Assembly: GCA_038184435.1 (NCBI GenBank)
Contig: CP116227.1
Span: 2,137,501 to 2,201,500, forward strand
Direction: 5' to 3'
DNA length: 64,000 bases
From: Nocardioides alkalitolerans
Lineage (GTDB): Bacteria > Actinomycetota > Actinomycetes > Propionibacteriales > Nocardioidaceae
This document shows, piece by piece, positions 16,126 to 24,283 of this stretch (positions are counted from its first letter, which is position 1; each line of letters starts with the position of its first letter). The position numbers and the translations under genes were made by a program. Under the pieces are notes generated by a model, which did not search any database, was not told where the DNA came from, and worked only from the letters and a program-made list of their open reading frames with translations.

Positions 16126-16567
16126 GTGTTCTCCGCTCCCCCGGTGCGCCTCTCCCGCCCCGCCGTCGCCCTCGTCCTGGTCCCGGGCGTGCTGGCCGTC
16201 GTCGGACTCGTCGCCCTGCTGCTCTGGTCGGCTCCCCGGGCCGACGTCGCCGTCCCCGGCCCCGACGCCACGGCCGAGGAGGCCGTGGTCGCCTACCTCG
16301 AAGCCGTCGTCGCCCGCGACTTCGCCACGGCGAACGCGGATCGACGGGCGCCCGGGCGACGACCTGCGTCGCTTCAGCCACCCGATGGAGATGCACCTCG
16401 TCACCGTGGAGGGCACGGTCTCCGACACCTGCGGCTCGAAGGTCCTCTTCACCGCCGACGTCGAGAACGGCGACGTGAGCATGCCGGACGGTCGCACCTT
16501 CTGGGGCATGTGCGTCTCCCGCGACCACGACGGGATCTGGCGGATCACCGACGAGGGCGTCGCCTGA
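16126..16567 (+). pseudogene. Frameshifted gene for a membrane-anchored small protein
   Basis: Two good coding segments lie in different frames. The first, from GTG 16126, gives a short N-terminus, one strong transmembrane helix (VALVLVPGVLAVVGLVALLLW) and a helix EEAVVAYLEAVVARDFATANA. At about 16336-16340 it changes to a low-complexity Arg-rich frame, while the adjacent frame continues sensibly with GRPGDDLRRFSHPMEMHLVT to a stop at 16565-16567. Together they would make a protein of about 147 residues, a helix anchor plus a small NTF2-like or lumazine-binding-like extracellular domain. A one-base indel in the strain, or a sequencing error, explains it. CATGAT precedes the GTG by 5 bases. 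Confidence 0.7.
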
Positions 16568-16582
16568 ACCGGCACGCCCGGC

Positions 16583-17179
16583 TCAACGCTGCGTGAGCGC
16601 CTCGAGCACGCGCACGTCGTCGAGCGACGTGACCCGGCGAGCGGCTGCGGGCACCTCGACCAGCTCGACGTCGTAGCGCGCCTGCAGCACCGTCGCGAGC
16701 GCCGCGAAGTCGAGGCTGGGCAGCCGCTCGAGGTCGGCGACCACGGCCGCGGGGAGCACGACGGGCGACGCCACCGCGGCGAGCGCGTCCCGGTCGAGCG
16801 TCTCGCCGAGCGCGCCGTCGCGCACGAGCTTGACGGTGTCGGTCACGGGCCGCACGCCCACGACCACCGCGCCCGTGGCCATGGCCCGGCGCACCAGGGC
16901 CGCGATCGTGCCGGGGTCCAGCAGCGGGCAGAGGGCGTCGTGCAGCACGAACGGCTGCTCCGACTCCTGCACGTCCGCCCACGGTGTCCCGAGTGCGACG
17001 GCCTCCACGCCGGCCGCCCCGAGCGCCCACGCGGCGGCGGCGACGAGCGACTCGCCGTGCACCAGGGCGAAGGGCAGCGAGCCGCGCTCCTCCTCCACCA
17101 CGGCACCGAGCACCGGCTCGTCGAGGGTGTCCACCTCGTCGTACGGGTCCGGGAGGTCGGGCGGCAGCACAGCACTCAC
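16583..17179 (-). CDS. Degenerate IspD-like protein
   Basis: 198 residues. The middle shows IspD phrases (VLHDALCPLLDPGTIAALVRRA, then VGVRPVTDTVKLV), but the N-terminal Gly-rich CTP-binding loop and its Arg/Lys are absent. The protein instead begins with an acidic stretch (LPDPYDEVDTLDEP). The C-terminal VTSLDDVRVLEAL resembles the IspD end. It probably lacks cytidylyltransferase activity. GTG 17179 has TAGGTT 6 bases upstream, a leaderless pattern. It lies directly downstream of carD, the place where active ispD stands in mycobacteria, so it looks like an old ispD that has lost its function, or a regulator derived from it. Confidence 0.75.
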   Translation of the reverse strand: MSAVLPPDLPDPYDEVDTLDEPVLGAVVEEERGSLPFALVHGESLVAAAAWALGAAGVEAVALGTPWADVQESEQPFVLHDALCPLLDPGTIAALVRRAMATGAVVVGVRPVTDTVKLVRDGALGETLDRDALAAVASPVVLPAAVVADLERLPSLDFAALATVLQARYDVELVEVPAAARRVTSLDDVRVLEALTQR

Positions 17180-17204
17180 GCTGCGAACCTAGTGCAGACG
17201 CAAC

Positions 17205-17236
17205 GGACCCCGGGAACCGTGGGGTTCCCGGGGTCC
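17205..17236 (-). terminator. Strong stem-loop after carD
   Basis: Perfect 14-bp arms (17205-17218 and 17223-17236, beginning GGACCCCGGG) with a 4-base loop lie 18 bp past the carD stop. There is no U-run, as usual in very GC-rich genomes. It is likely the carD terminator and separates carD from the IspD-like gene. Confidence 0.75.
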
Positions 17237-17254
17237 GGTGGTGGTGCAGGAGCG

Positions 17255-17740
17255 TCAGGAGGCGAGCACGTCGTCCAGGATCGTCTCGGCCTTGTCCTCG
17301 TTGGTGCTCTCCGCGAGCGCGAGCTCCGAGACGAGGATCTGGCGGGCCTTCGCCAGCATCCGCTTCTCGCCGGCCGAGAGGCCGCGGTCCCGCTCACGAC
17401 GCCACAGGTCGCGCACGACCTCGGCGACCTTCATGACGTCGCCGGAGTGCAGCTTCTCGAGGTTCGCCTTGTAGCGCCGCGACCAGTTGGTCGGCTCCTC
17501 GACCTGGTCGGCACGGAGGACGTCGAACACGCGGTCGAGCCCCTCCTTGTCCACCACGTCCCGGACACCCACGAGGTCGAGGTTGCACGCCGGCACCCTC
17601 ACCACGAGGTCCTGCTGGGCAACGATCCGCAGCACCAGGTACTGCCGGTCCTCTCCCTTGATCTTCCGCATCTCGATGTCCTCGATGACTGCGGCCCCGT
17701 GATTGGGATAGACGACCGTTTCGCCGACGGTGAAAGTCAT
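17255..17740 (-). CDS. carD: CarD-family RNA polymerase-binding transcription factor
   Basis: 161 residues. The N-terminal RNAP-interaction (Tudor-like) domain starts TFTVGETVVYPNHGAAVIED and includes RQYLVLRI. The C-terminal DNA-binding helical domain includes EEPTNWSRRYKANLEKLHSG, with the Trp that stabilises the open transcription bubble, and GEKRMLAKARQILVSELAL. CarD binds the RNAP beta subunit and controls rRNA and stress transcription in actinobacteria. ATG 17740 is close to a TAGACT -10 on the minus strand at 17769-17774. Length and motifs match the mycobacterial protein. Confidence 0.97.
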   Translation of the reverse strand: MTFTVGETVVYPNHGAAVIEDIEMRKIKGEDRQYLVLRIVAQQDLVVRVPACNLDLVGVRDVVDKEGLDRVFDVLRADQVEEPTNWSRRYKANLEKLHSGDVMKVAEVVRDLWRRERDRGLSAGEKRMLAKARQILVSELALAESTNEDKAETILDDVLAS

Positions 17741-17768
17741 ATGTCAGGTTCCCCTTCCTCGACTGCCT

Positions 17769-17774
17769 AGTCTA
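17769..17774 (-). promoter_or_regulatory. Probable -10 hexamer of carD
   Basis: Read on the minus strand, TAGACT stands 28 bp before the carD ATG in an otherwise GC-rich gap. No convincing -35 hexamer is visible at 17 bp. The remainder of 17775-17991 holds only the leader of the divergent UbiA gene, with TACTGC just before its ATG. Confidence 0.4.
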
Positions 17775-17991
17775 ACACGGCTCTCATCCCCCTCTCAGGC
17801 GCGTTTGCGCAGGTCAGGAGCCTCGCGGAGGGTTGACAAGAGCACAGAACGTGTGCCGCGACCGCCGCAAGACGTCCGGTCGCCGGGCGTCGGGGACGGA
17901 CGACCGGCCCCCGGCGACGACGCCGCGACGGTTCGTCCCGGGGCGCCCGCACCCCTCGCGGACGGGGGCCGCGTGACCGATACTGCGGGGC

Positions 17992-18813
17992 ATGGCCGCA
18001 ACGACGGAGGCCGAGGCGCACGAGCGCTCGGACGACACCCCGGACGACGACTCGACCCCTGCCGCGGCTCCCGAGCCGGGCGACGGCGGACGGCGGCTGC
18101 GACTCCCGGGCGGGGTACGCCGCGCGTTCGCCCTCGTCGTCGCCGCGCACCCCCGGCAGCTCGTCGTCACGGCGGCCGCCGTCGCCCTGGCCGCCTTCGT
18201 CGGCGGCCGCCCGATGAGCGAGGTCGGCCTCGTCGCCCTGACCGTGGGGCTCGGCGAGGCGATCCTGGGCTGGCACAACGACATCGTCGACCGCGACGCC
18301 GACCGCGCCGCGGGCCGCACCGGCAAGCCGCTGGCCACGGGCGTCCTCGAGCCCGGGACGGTCTGGTTCGCGATCGCGTGCGCGACCCTCGCGCTCGTCC
18401 CGGTGGCGGTCGCCAACGGCTTGGTCGCCGCCGCGGCGTACCTCGTCGGCCTCGGGATCGCGCTCGTCGGCAACCTGGTGCTGCGCGGGGGCGTGCTGTC
18501 GTGGCTGCCGTGGGCGCTGTCGTTCGCGACGTACCCCGTCTTCCTGTCCTACGGCGGGCTCGGCGGGCAGCACCAGGGCGAGCCGCCGGTGGTGGAGATG
18601 GTCGTGCTGGCCGCGCTGCTCGGCGTCTGCGTCCACGTGCTCCGGGCGCTCCCGGGGCTGGTCCAGGACAACCGCGACGGCCGCCGCCACCTGGCGCTGC
18701 GGGTGGCCGTCAGGACCGGCGCGACGCGCCTGCTCCTGCTGACGAGCGTCGCCACCGCGGCCGTGCTCGTCGGCATCGCGATCACCGCCGGCACCGTCGG
18801 CCTGACGCGCTGA
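17992..18813 (+). CDS. UbiA-family prenyltransferase
   Basis: 273 residues with about seven to eight membrane helices after a charged, disordered N-terminus of about 45 residues. The first Asp-rich motif GWHNDIVDRDADRAAGR and the second LVQDNRDGRRH mark a UbiA-superfamily enzyme, which transfers a polyprenyl group to an aromatic or similar acceptor in the membrane. Whether it serves menaquinone or another lipid is not clear. The enzyme is shorter in the second loop than MenA, and no men genes are near. ATG 17992 lies 6-7 bases after TACTGC with no ribosome site, a leaderless start. Confidence 0.88.
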   Translation: MAATTEAEAHERSDDTPDDDSTPAAAPEPGDGGRRLRLPGGVRRAFALVVAAHPRQLVVTAAAVALAAFVGGRPMSEVGLVALTVGLGEAILGWHNDIVDRDADRAAGRTGKPLATGVLEPGTVWFAIACATLALVPVAVANGLVAAAAYLVGLGIALVGNLVLRGGVLSWLPWALSFATYPVFLSYGGLGGQHQGEPPVVEMVVLAALLGVCVHVLRALPGLVQDNRDGRRHLALRVAVRTGATRLLLLTSVATAAVLVGIAITAGTVGLTR

Positions 18814-18821
18814 CGCCCCCG

Positions 18822-18862
18822 GTGGACCCCGTGAGCGACCCGACCCCCGCACCGGGGTCCAC
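18822..18862 (+). terminator. Stem-loop after the UbiA gene
   Basis: GTGGACCCCG (18822-18831) and CGGGGTCCAC (18853-18862) form a perfect 10-bp stem with a 21-base loop, 8 bp past the stop. A TAGGCT a few bases further (about 18868) is a plausible -10 for the following lipoprotein gene. Confidence 0.5.
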
Positions 18863-18937
18863 GAACGCTAGGCTCGACCCCGCTCGTGGTCTGCCGCGAG
18901 CGCCCTCGCCCATCGCCGATCGACGAAGGTAACCACG

Positions 18938-19627
18938 ATGCAGCGCAGCACCTTCTCCCCCGCCTCCACGCGCGGCCGCCGCCGTGCGGGCCTCCTGATC
19001 GCCGGTGCGGTCCTGGCCGTGCCCGCGCTCACGGGGTGTTCCAAGCTGACCGGTTTCGACGTCGAGACGGACCGGCCCTACGTGCCGGCCCACGGCGCGA
19101 ACTACCGCGTGGCGTCGCTGGACGCCCCCGTCGCGGTCACCGGCGTCGTCATCGTCTCGGGGCAGGACGGCAGCGGCACGCTCATCGCGACGTTCGTCAA
19201 CAAGACGATCGACCCCGCGGAGACGCCGAGCATCACGACCGAGGCGGTCACCCTCGAGGGCTACGAGCCGACCGAGCTCCGCGGCAACGAGATGGTGAAC
19301 CTCGCGTCCGACGAGGCCGTCGCCGAGTACGCGCCGATCATCGTCGAGGGCGACCTCGTCGCCCAGGGCGCCTCGATCCCGATGACCTTCGGTGAGGGCG
19401 ACGTGGCCCGCGAGCTGTGGGTGCCCGTGGTCCCCAACGAGCCCCGCGAGATCGCGCCCCCCGTCGGCGCCCACGAGGGCGAGGAGGACGGGGAGGGCGG
19501 CCACGGCGAGGCCGTCACCATCCCGACCTGGTGGGAGGGCCTCGACCGCAGCAACGAGCCGCAGCCGACGCGCCCCACGGTCACCCCCGACGCCAGCAAC
19601 GGCGCCGACGAGAGCACCGAGGGCTGA
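18938..19627 (+). CDS. Exported lipoprotein, possibly LpqE-like
   Basis: 229 residues. A basic start (TRGRRRAGL), a hydrophobic core and the lipobox VPALTGC form a type II signal, giving a mature protein from Cys of about 172 residues plus an acidic, Pro/His-rich tail. The body is beta-rich (AVTGVVIVSGQDGSGTLIATFVN). A gene for the lipoprotein LpqE neighbours carD in mycobacteria, and the order is similar here, so homology is possible but not proven by a motif that I can point to. GAAGG precedes ATG 18938. It is followed by gpmA after 4 bases, suggesting co-transcription. Confidence 0.8.
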   Translation: MQRSTFSPASTRGRRRAGLLIAGAVLAVPALTGCSKLTGFDVETDRPYVPAHGANYRVASLDAPVAVTGVVIVSGQDGSGTLIATFVNKTIDPAETPSITTEAVTLEGYEPTELRGNEMVNLASDEAVAEYAPIIVEGDLVAQGASIPMTFGEGDVARELWVPVVPNEPREIAPPVGAHEGEEDGEGGHGEAVTIPTWWEGLDRSNEPQPTRPTVTPDASNGADESTEG

Positions 19628-19631
19628 TCCG

Positions 19632-20375
19632 GTGACCTACACCCTGGTCCTGCTCCGCCACGGCGAGAGCGAGTGGAACGCCAAGAACCTCTTCACCGGC
19701 TGGGTGGACGTCGCGCTGACCGAGAAGGGCCGCGGCGAGGCGGTCCGCGGCGGCGAGCTGCTGCGCGAGGCTGGCGTGCTCCCCGACGTGGTGCACACGT
19801 CCCTCCAGCGTCGCGCCATCAACACGGCGGCGCTCGCGCTCGACGCCGCCGACCGGCACTGGATCCCCGTCCGCCGCTCGTGGCGCCTCAACGAGCGCCA
19901 CTACGGCGCGCTGCAGGGCAAGGACAAGAAGCAGACCCTCGAGCAGTACGGCGAGGAGCAGTTCATGCTCTGGCGCCGCAGCTTCGACGTCCCGCCGCCG
20001 CCGATCGACCCGGACGACGAGTTCTCGCAGAGCGGCGACCCGCGCTACGCCGACCTCGGCGACGAGGCGCCCCGCACGGAGTGCCTCAAGGACGTCATCG
20101 CGCGCCTGCTGCCCTACTGGGAGTCCGACGTCGTCGCCGACCTGCGGGCGGGCAAGACGGTGCTCGTCGCCGCGCACGGCAACAGCCTGCGCGCGATCGT
20201 CAAGCACCTCGACGGGATCTCCGACGACGACATCGCCGGGCTCAACATCCCGACCGGCATGCCGCTGGTCTACCGCCTCGACGACGACCTGCGCCCGACG
20301 GTCCCCGGTGGGGAGTACCTCGACCCCGAGGCCGCCGCCGCTGCCGCCGCCGCGGTCGCCAACCAGGGACGCTGA
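19632..20375 (+). CDS. gpmA: 2,3-bisphosphoglycerate-dependent phosphoglycerate mutase
   Basis: 247 residues. The catalytic LLRHGESEWNAKNLFTGW holds the phosphorylated His. RRAINTA, the Glu in RSWRLNERHYGALQGKDK and the second His in VAAHGNSLRAIVKHLDG are all present. It interconverts 3- and 2-phosphoglycerate in glycolysis. The start is GTG 19632, 4 bases after the lipoprotein stop. A short Ala-rich tail (about 8 Ala) precedes the C-terminus, encoded by a GCC-rich run. In mycobacteria gpm1 precedes senX3; here phoU and an HTH gene intervene. Confidence 0.97.
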   Translation: MTYTLVLLRHGESEWNAKNLFTGWVDVALTEKGRGEAVRGGELLREAGVLPDVVHTSLQRRAINTAALALDAADRHWIPVRRSWRLNERHYGALQGKDKKQTLEQYGEEQFMLWRRSFDVPPPPIDPDDEFSQSGDPRYADLGDEAPRTECLKDVIARLLPYWESDVVADLRAGKTVLVAAHGNSLRAIVKHLDGISDDDIAGLNIPTGMPLVYRLDDDLRPTVPGGEYLDPEAAAAAAAAVANQGR

Positions 20376-20400
20376 CCCCACCACCACACAGCTGCACGAC

Positions 20401-20430
20401 CGAAGGGCCCGGAACCATCCGGGCCCTTCG
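20401..20430 (+). terminator. Intrinsic-type terminator after gpmA
   Basis: A 13-bp perfect stem, CGAAGGGCCCGGA with its complement, and the loop ACCA lie 25 bp past the gpmA stop, followed by TCGTT. This is the clearest classical hairpin in the core region. Confidence 0.85.
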
Positions 20431-20517
20431 TCGTTCCCGGCGACCGGTGGCCGCACTACCCTGGGGCGTCCGAGGTCGTCGTACCCCGTCGGCGGCCGCC
20501 GACGTCGAGGAGAGGAC

Positions 20518-21462
20518 GTGTCGCTGGCCGCCGTCGAGACCGATCCCCCCGAGGAGTTCGCGCCCGCCCTGCGGGCCGCGGTCGACGCGAGCGGGCTCGG
20601 CCTCGAGAGCATCCAGCGGCGACTCGCGCAGCGGGGCGTGCGCATCAGCGTCGCGACGCTGAGCTACTGGCAGACCGGGGCGCGCACCCCGGGCCGGCGC
20701 GCGTCGCTCGAGGTGGTCGCCCAGCTGGAGTGCCTGCTCGGGGTCCCGCGCGGCTCGCTGGTGGCCCTGGTGCCCCCGCCCCGTCCGCGGGGGCCGGTGC
20801 AGCGTCGTACCGACGAGGTCACCGTGCCGCGGTTCACCGAGCGGGAGGCCGTACGGCGCGTGACCGAAGCCGTCGAGAACCCCGACAGCCTGCTGCTGGG
20901 CCGCCTGTCGCACCACGACGACGTCGTCGTCGGAGCCGACCGCCGGCTGGCCGCGGCCCGCACCCGGATCGTGGGCCGGGCCGAGGCCGACGGGCTCACC
21001 GGCATGGGCATCACCCAGTTCCTCGACGACCGCACGGCCGGCACGCCGCGGCTCACCGTGCGGTCCGGCGGGCAGGTCGCCCACGAGGTGCTCGACGCGG
21101 ACCACCGGGTGGTCGGGGTGGCACTGCGCTACGACGAGCCGCTGCAACGGGGCGACAGCGTGCTCATCGACTACGAGCTGACGACCGACGGGCCCGGCCC
21201 GCGGGACGCCTCGTACGACGCGAGCTGCAGCCTCGCGGTGCGGGAGTACGTGCTCAGCGTGCAGTTCGACCCCGACGACCTGCCGAGCCGGTGCGAGGCC
21301 TACCAGCTGCAGCGGGACGGCACCCCGGTGCGTCCGCGCCGGCGCCTCCGGCTCGACCGCCGGGGGCAGGCGCTGCTCGTCGCCCTGGACTGCCCGCCCG
21401 GGACGGTCGGCATGGCCTGGGAGTGGGACGCCCCGCCGGGCGAGCGGCTCAGCGAGCGCTGA
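20518..21462 (+). CDS. HTH-domain protein with C-terminal effector-like region
   Basis: 314 residues. The N-terminal 75 residues look like an XRE-like HTH (SGLGLESIQRRLAQRG, then SVATLSYWQTGARTP and LECLLGVPRGSLVALV). The remaining 230 residues are a beta-rich domain without an assigned family, containing paired Asp/Tyr segments such as YDASCSLAVREYVLSVQFD. GTG 20518 follows GAGGAGAGG. It overlaps the convergent phoU by 14 bp. Actinobacterial proteins of this layout are usually annotated as transcriptional regulators of unknown target. Confidence 0.75.
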   Translation: MSLAAVETDPPEEFAPALRAAVDASGLGLESIQRRLAQRGVRISVATLSYWQTGARTPGRRASLEVVAQLECLLGVPRGSLVALVPPPRPRGPVQRRTDEVTVPRFTEREAVRRVTEAVENPDSLLLGRLSHHDDVVVGADRRLAAARTRIVGRAEADGLTGMGITQFLDDRTAGTPRLTVRSGGQVAHEVLDADHRVVGVALRYDEPLQRGDSVLIDYELTTDGPGPRDASYDASCSLAVREYVLSVQFDPDDLPSRCEAYQLQRDGTPVRPRRRLRLDRRGQALLVALDCPPGTVGMAWEWDAPPGERLSER

Positions 21463-22102
21463 CCGGCTGCTCCCCCGTGACCACGAAGACGACGCGGTTG
21501 GCGACGGAGACGGCGTGGTCGGCGATCCGCTCGTAGTAGCGGCCCAGCAGGGCGAGGTCCACGGCCGCCTCGATCCCGTGGGGCCAGTCCTCCTTGAGCA
21601 TCGCGGAGAACGTGTCGCGGCGCAACTGGTCCATCTCGTCGTCGATGAGCACGAGATCGGCCGCGGCGCTGGCGTCGCGGTTGGCGATGACGTCCTGCAC
21701 GCGGGCGGTCATCGTCGTCGCCACGGTCGCCATGCGGCGCAGCGTCGGGCGCACCGACTCGGGCACGGCGATCTCGGGCACGCGCAGGCGCGCGATCTTG
21801 GCGACGTGCACGGCCAGGTCGCCCATCCGCTCGATCTCCGCGACCATGCGGAGGGCGGCGACGACGACGCGGAGGTCGCCTGCCACGGGGGCCTGGAGGG
21901 ACAGCAGGGAGAACGCCTTCTCCTCGACGACCTCGCGCAGCAGGTCGATCTCGCGGTCGCCCGAGATCACGTCCTCGGCGACGGCGACGTCGCCCTCGAG
22001 CAGAGCGGTGGTCGCCTGGCCTACCGAGTGGCGGGCGAGGCCGGCCATCGTGGCCAGGTCGTCGAACAGCGCGTCGAGCTGTTCGTGGAAGAGTTCGCGC
22101 AT
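21449..22102 (-). CDS. phoU: Phosphate transport system regulator PhoU
   Basis: 217 residues with two PhoU three-helix repeats. The N-terminal MRELFHEQLDALFDDLATMA, then LLREVVEEKAFSLLSLQAPVAGDLR, and the second repeat with LLGRYYERIADHAVSVANRV show the E/DxxxD metal-binding motifs. PhoU links the Pst transporter to the phosphate-sensing two-component system, and the divergent neighbour is senX3-regX3, which supports the assignment. The 122-bp gap to senX3 would hold both promoters. Confidence 0.95.
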   Translation of the reverse strand: MRELFHEQLDALFDDLATMAGLARHSVGQATTALLEGDVAVAEDVISGDREIDLLREVVEEKAFSLLSLQAPVAGDLRVVVAALRMVAEIERMGDLAVHVAKIARLRVPEIAVPESVRPTLRRMATVATTMTARVQDVIANRDASAAADLVLIDDEMDQLRRDTFSAMLKEDWPHGIEAAVDLALLGRYYERIADHAVSVANRVVFVVTGEQPVSAR

Positions 22103-22224
22103 GGGCCGGACGCTACGCGTCGGCGGCACCCCGCGGCGCCCCTGGCGTGAACGACCGGTGAACAGTCCCCTGCCGCGCGTCTTCGTGGTCGGGGGCACCG
22201 GAGAGCGCCACGTACGATCGGCGG

Positions 22225-23487
22225 GTGGACCCGACGACCCAGGCCTTCGTGGCGGCGCTGCTCGGCGCCCTCGTCGCGGGCTCGGCCGTCTTCGCCTGGC
22301 ACGTCAGCGACCGGCTCCAGCGCTCCGCGCCGCCCGCGCAGGAGGCGCGGATGCCTCCCGGTGTCGCCAACGTGCTCTCGGTGCTCCGCAGCAGCGCGGT
22401 CGTCGTGGACGAGGACGGCACCGTCCTCAAGGCCTCCGCCCCGACGTACGCGCTCGGGCTCGTGCGCGGCCGTGAGCTCGTCGACCCGGTGCTGTGCTCG
22501 ATGATCGACGACGTGCGGCGCGACGGGCAGATCCGTGAGCAGGAGATCTCGATGACGCGGCCGGGGTACCCGACCCGCACGGTCGTCGCGCGCGTCGCGC
22601 CCCTGCGGTCCCGCCTGGTGCTGGCGCTCATCGAGGACCGCACGCGCGAGCACCGCGTCGAGGCGGTACGGCGCGACTTCGTCGCCAACGTGAGCCACGA
22701 GCTCAAGACGCCCGTGGGGGCGATCCGCCTGCTGTCCGACGCCGTCGTCGAGGCGTCGGACGACCCGGAGGCGGTCGAGCGGTTCGCCATGCGCATGAAG
22801 AAGGAGAGCGAGCGGCTCTCCGTGCTCGTGCAGCAGATCATCGAGCTGTCCCGCCTCCAGGGCGACGACCCCCTCGAGCAGGCCGACCCGGTCTCGGTCC
22901 AGGACGTCATCGAGACCGCCATCGACACGAGCTCCATCGACGCCAGCGCCCGGTCGGTCACGCTGTCGGTGCAGTGCGACAGCGACCTCGTCGTGCTCGG
23001 CAACGAGGGCCAGATCGCGATGGCGGTCGGCAACCTGGTCAAGAACGCGGTCACCTACAGCCCCACCGGTGCGACCGTGGCCGTGACCGCCCGCAGCCTC
23101 GACTCCTTCGTGGAGATCGCCGTGACCGACCAGGGCATCGGCATCCCCGCCGCCGACATCGAGCGCATCTTCGAGCGCTTCTACCGCGTCGACCCCGCCC
23201 GGCACCGCTCGACCGGCGGCACGGGCCTCGGCCTGTCGATCGTCAAGCACATCGCCGCCGTGCACGGCGGCGAGGTGCGGGTGTGGTCGGTCGAGGGCCA
23301 GGGGTCCACGTTCCGCCTGCGCCTGCCCCGCAGCCACGACCTGCCCGACGAGGACGAGGCGCTGGTCGCGCCCTCGCCGTCGCGCGCCCCCGAAGAGCCC
23401 CGCGCGCTCGTGTCGACGACCCCGTCGACCGAGGCGCGCGCCACCCCCACGGCCCTCGCGGCCCAGCACCAGGAGGAACGCCCGTGA
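22225..23487 (+). CDS. senX3: Phosphate-responsive sensor histidine kinase SenX3
   Basis: 420 residues. One N-terminal membrane helix (AFVAALLGALVAGSAVFAWH), a PAS-like domain (about 55-140) and a HisKA domain with the phospho-acceptor His in FVANVSHELKTPVGAI follow. The HATPase has GNLVKNAVTYSP (N box), VTDQGIGIP (G1) and GTGLGLSIVKH (G2). A Pro/Thr/Ala-rich tail of about 45 residues follows. GTG 22225 sits 6 bases after TACGAT, a leaderless pattern. Overlap with regX3 is GTGA. Position beside phoU supports the phosphate role. Confidence 0.94.
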   Translation: MDPTTQAFVAALLGALVAGSAVFAWHVSDRLQRSAPPAQEARMPPGVANVLSVLRSSAVVVDEDGTVLKASAPTYALGLVRGRELVDPVLCSMIDDVRRDGQIREQEISMTRPGYPTRTVVARVAPLRSRLVLALIEDRTREHRVEAVRRDFVANVSHELKTPVGAIRLLSDAVVEASDDPEAVERFAMRMKKESERLSVLVQQIIELSRLQGDDPLEQADPVSVQDVIETAIDTSSIDASARSVTLSVQCDSDLVVLGNEGQIAMAVGNLVKNAVTYSPTGATVAVTARSLDSFVEIAVTDQGIGIPAADIERIFERFYRVDPARHRSTGGTGLGLSIVKHIAAVHGGEVRVWSVEGQGSTFRLRLPRSHDLPDEDEALVAPSPSRAPEEPRALVSTTPSTEARATPTALAAQHQEERP

Positions 23488-24161
23488 CGCGGGTACTCGT
23501 CGTCGAGGACGAAGAGAGCTACAGCGATGCGCTCGCCTACATGCTCCGCAAGGAAGGGTTCGAGGTGGCCATCGCCGCCGACGGGAACACCGCGCTGACG
23601 GAGTTCGACCGCAACGGCGCCGACATCGTGCTCCTCGACCTCATGCTCCCCGGCATCCCCGGCACGGAGGTGTGCCGCCAGATCCGGCAGACCTCGAGCG
23701 TGCCGGTCATCATGGTCAGCGCGAAGGACGACGAGGTCGACAAGGTGGTCGGCCTCGAGCTCGGCGCCGACGACTACGTGACGAAGCCCTACTCGCCCCG
23801 CGAGCTGGTCGCGCGGATCCGCGCCGTGCTGCGCCGCGGCGCGGAGCCCGACCTCTCCCCCAGCACGCTGGAGGCCGGCCCCGTCCGCATGGACGTCGAG
23901 CGCCACGTCGTCACCGTCGACGGCAACGAGCAGCGGCTGCCGCTCAAGGAGTTCGAGCTCCTCGAGATGTTCCTCCGCAACCCGGGGCGCGTGCTGACCC
24001 GCGGGCAGCTCATCGACCGCGTCTGGGGCTCCGACTACGTCGGCGACACCAAGACGCTCGACGTGCACGTGAAGCGGCTGCGGGCCAAGCTGGAGCCGGA
24101 CCCGAGCGAGCCGAAGTACCTGGTGACGGTGCGCGGGCTGGGCTACAAGCTCGACCTCTGA
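23484..24161 (+). CDS. regX3: OmpR-type response regulator RegX3
   Basis: 225 residues. The receiver domain has the acidic pocket VVEDEE, phospho-Asp in VLLDLMLPG, Thr/Ser in VSAKDD and Lys in VTKPYSP. The winged-helix DNA-binding domain (about 130-225) contains PLKEFELLEMFLRNPGR and VKRLRAKLEPDP. AGGAGGA at 23471 is the ribosome site for GTG 23484. It is the output partner of SenX3 and by family knowledge activates pst and other phosphate-starvation genes. Three copies of a GGGCTTCCCG-like decamer follow the stop at 24161-24190. Confidence 0.96.
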   Translation: MTRVLVVEDEESYSDALAYMLRKEGFEVAIAADGNTALTEFDRNGADIVLLDLMLPGIPGTEVCRQIRQTSSVPVIMVSAKDDEVDKVVGLELGADDYVTKPYSPRELVARIRAVLRRGAEPDLSPSTLEAGPVRMDVERHVVTVDGNEQRLPLKEFELLEMFLRNPGRVLTRGQLIDRVWGSDYVGDTKTLDVHVKRLRAKLEPDPSEPKYLVTVRGLGYKLDL

Positions 24162-24190
24162 GGCTTCCCGGGGCTTCCCGGGGCTTCCCG
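24161..24190. repeat. Triple 10-bp tandem repeat after regX3
   Basis: Three adjoining GGGCTTCCCG units (the first begins AGG), then two copies of an 11-12-base GCGGGGTCGCC unit. The region may fold as CCCGGG stems and act as a termination zone between regX3 and the exporter gene. Confidence 0.6.
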
Positions 24191-24283
24191 GCGGGGTCGC
24201 CGGCGGGGTCGCGGCAGGGGTTCGACGGAGGCTGACGTGAAACTCGGTGCCGTCCTGTCGGTGCCGTGCCCTACGTTTCCCGG

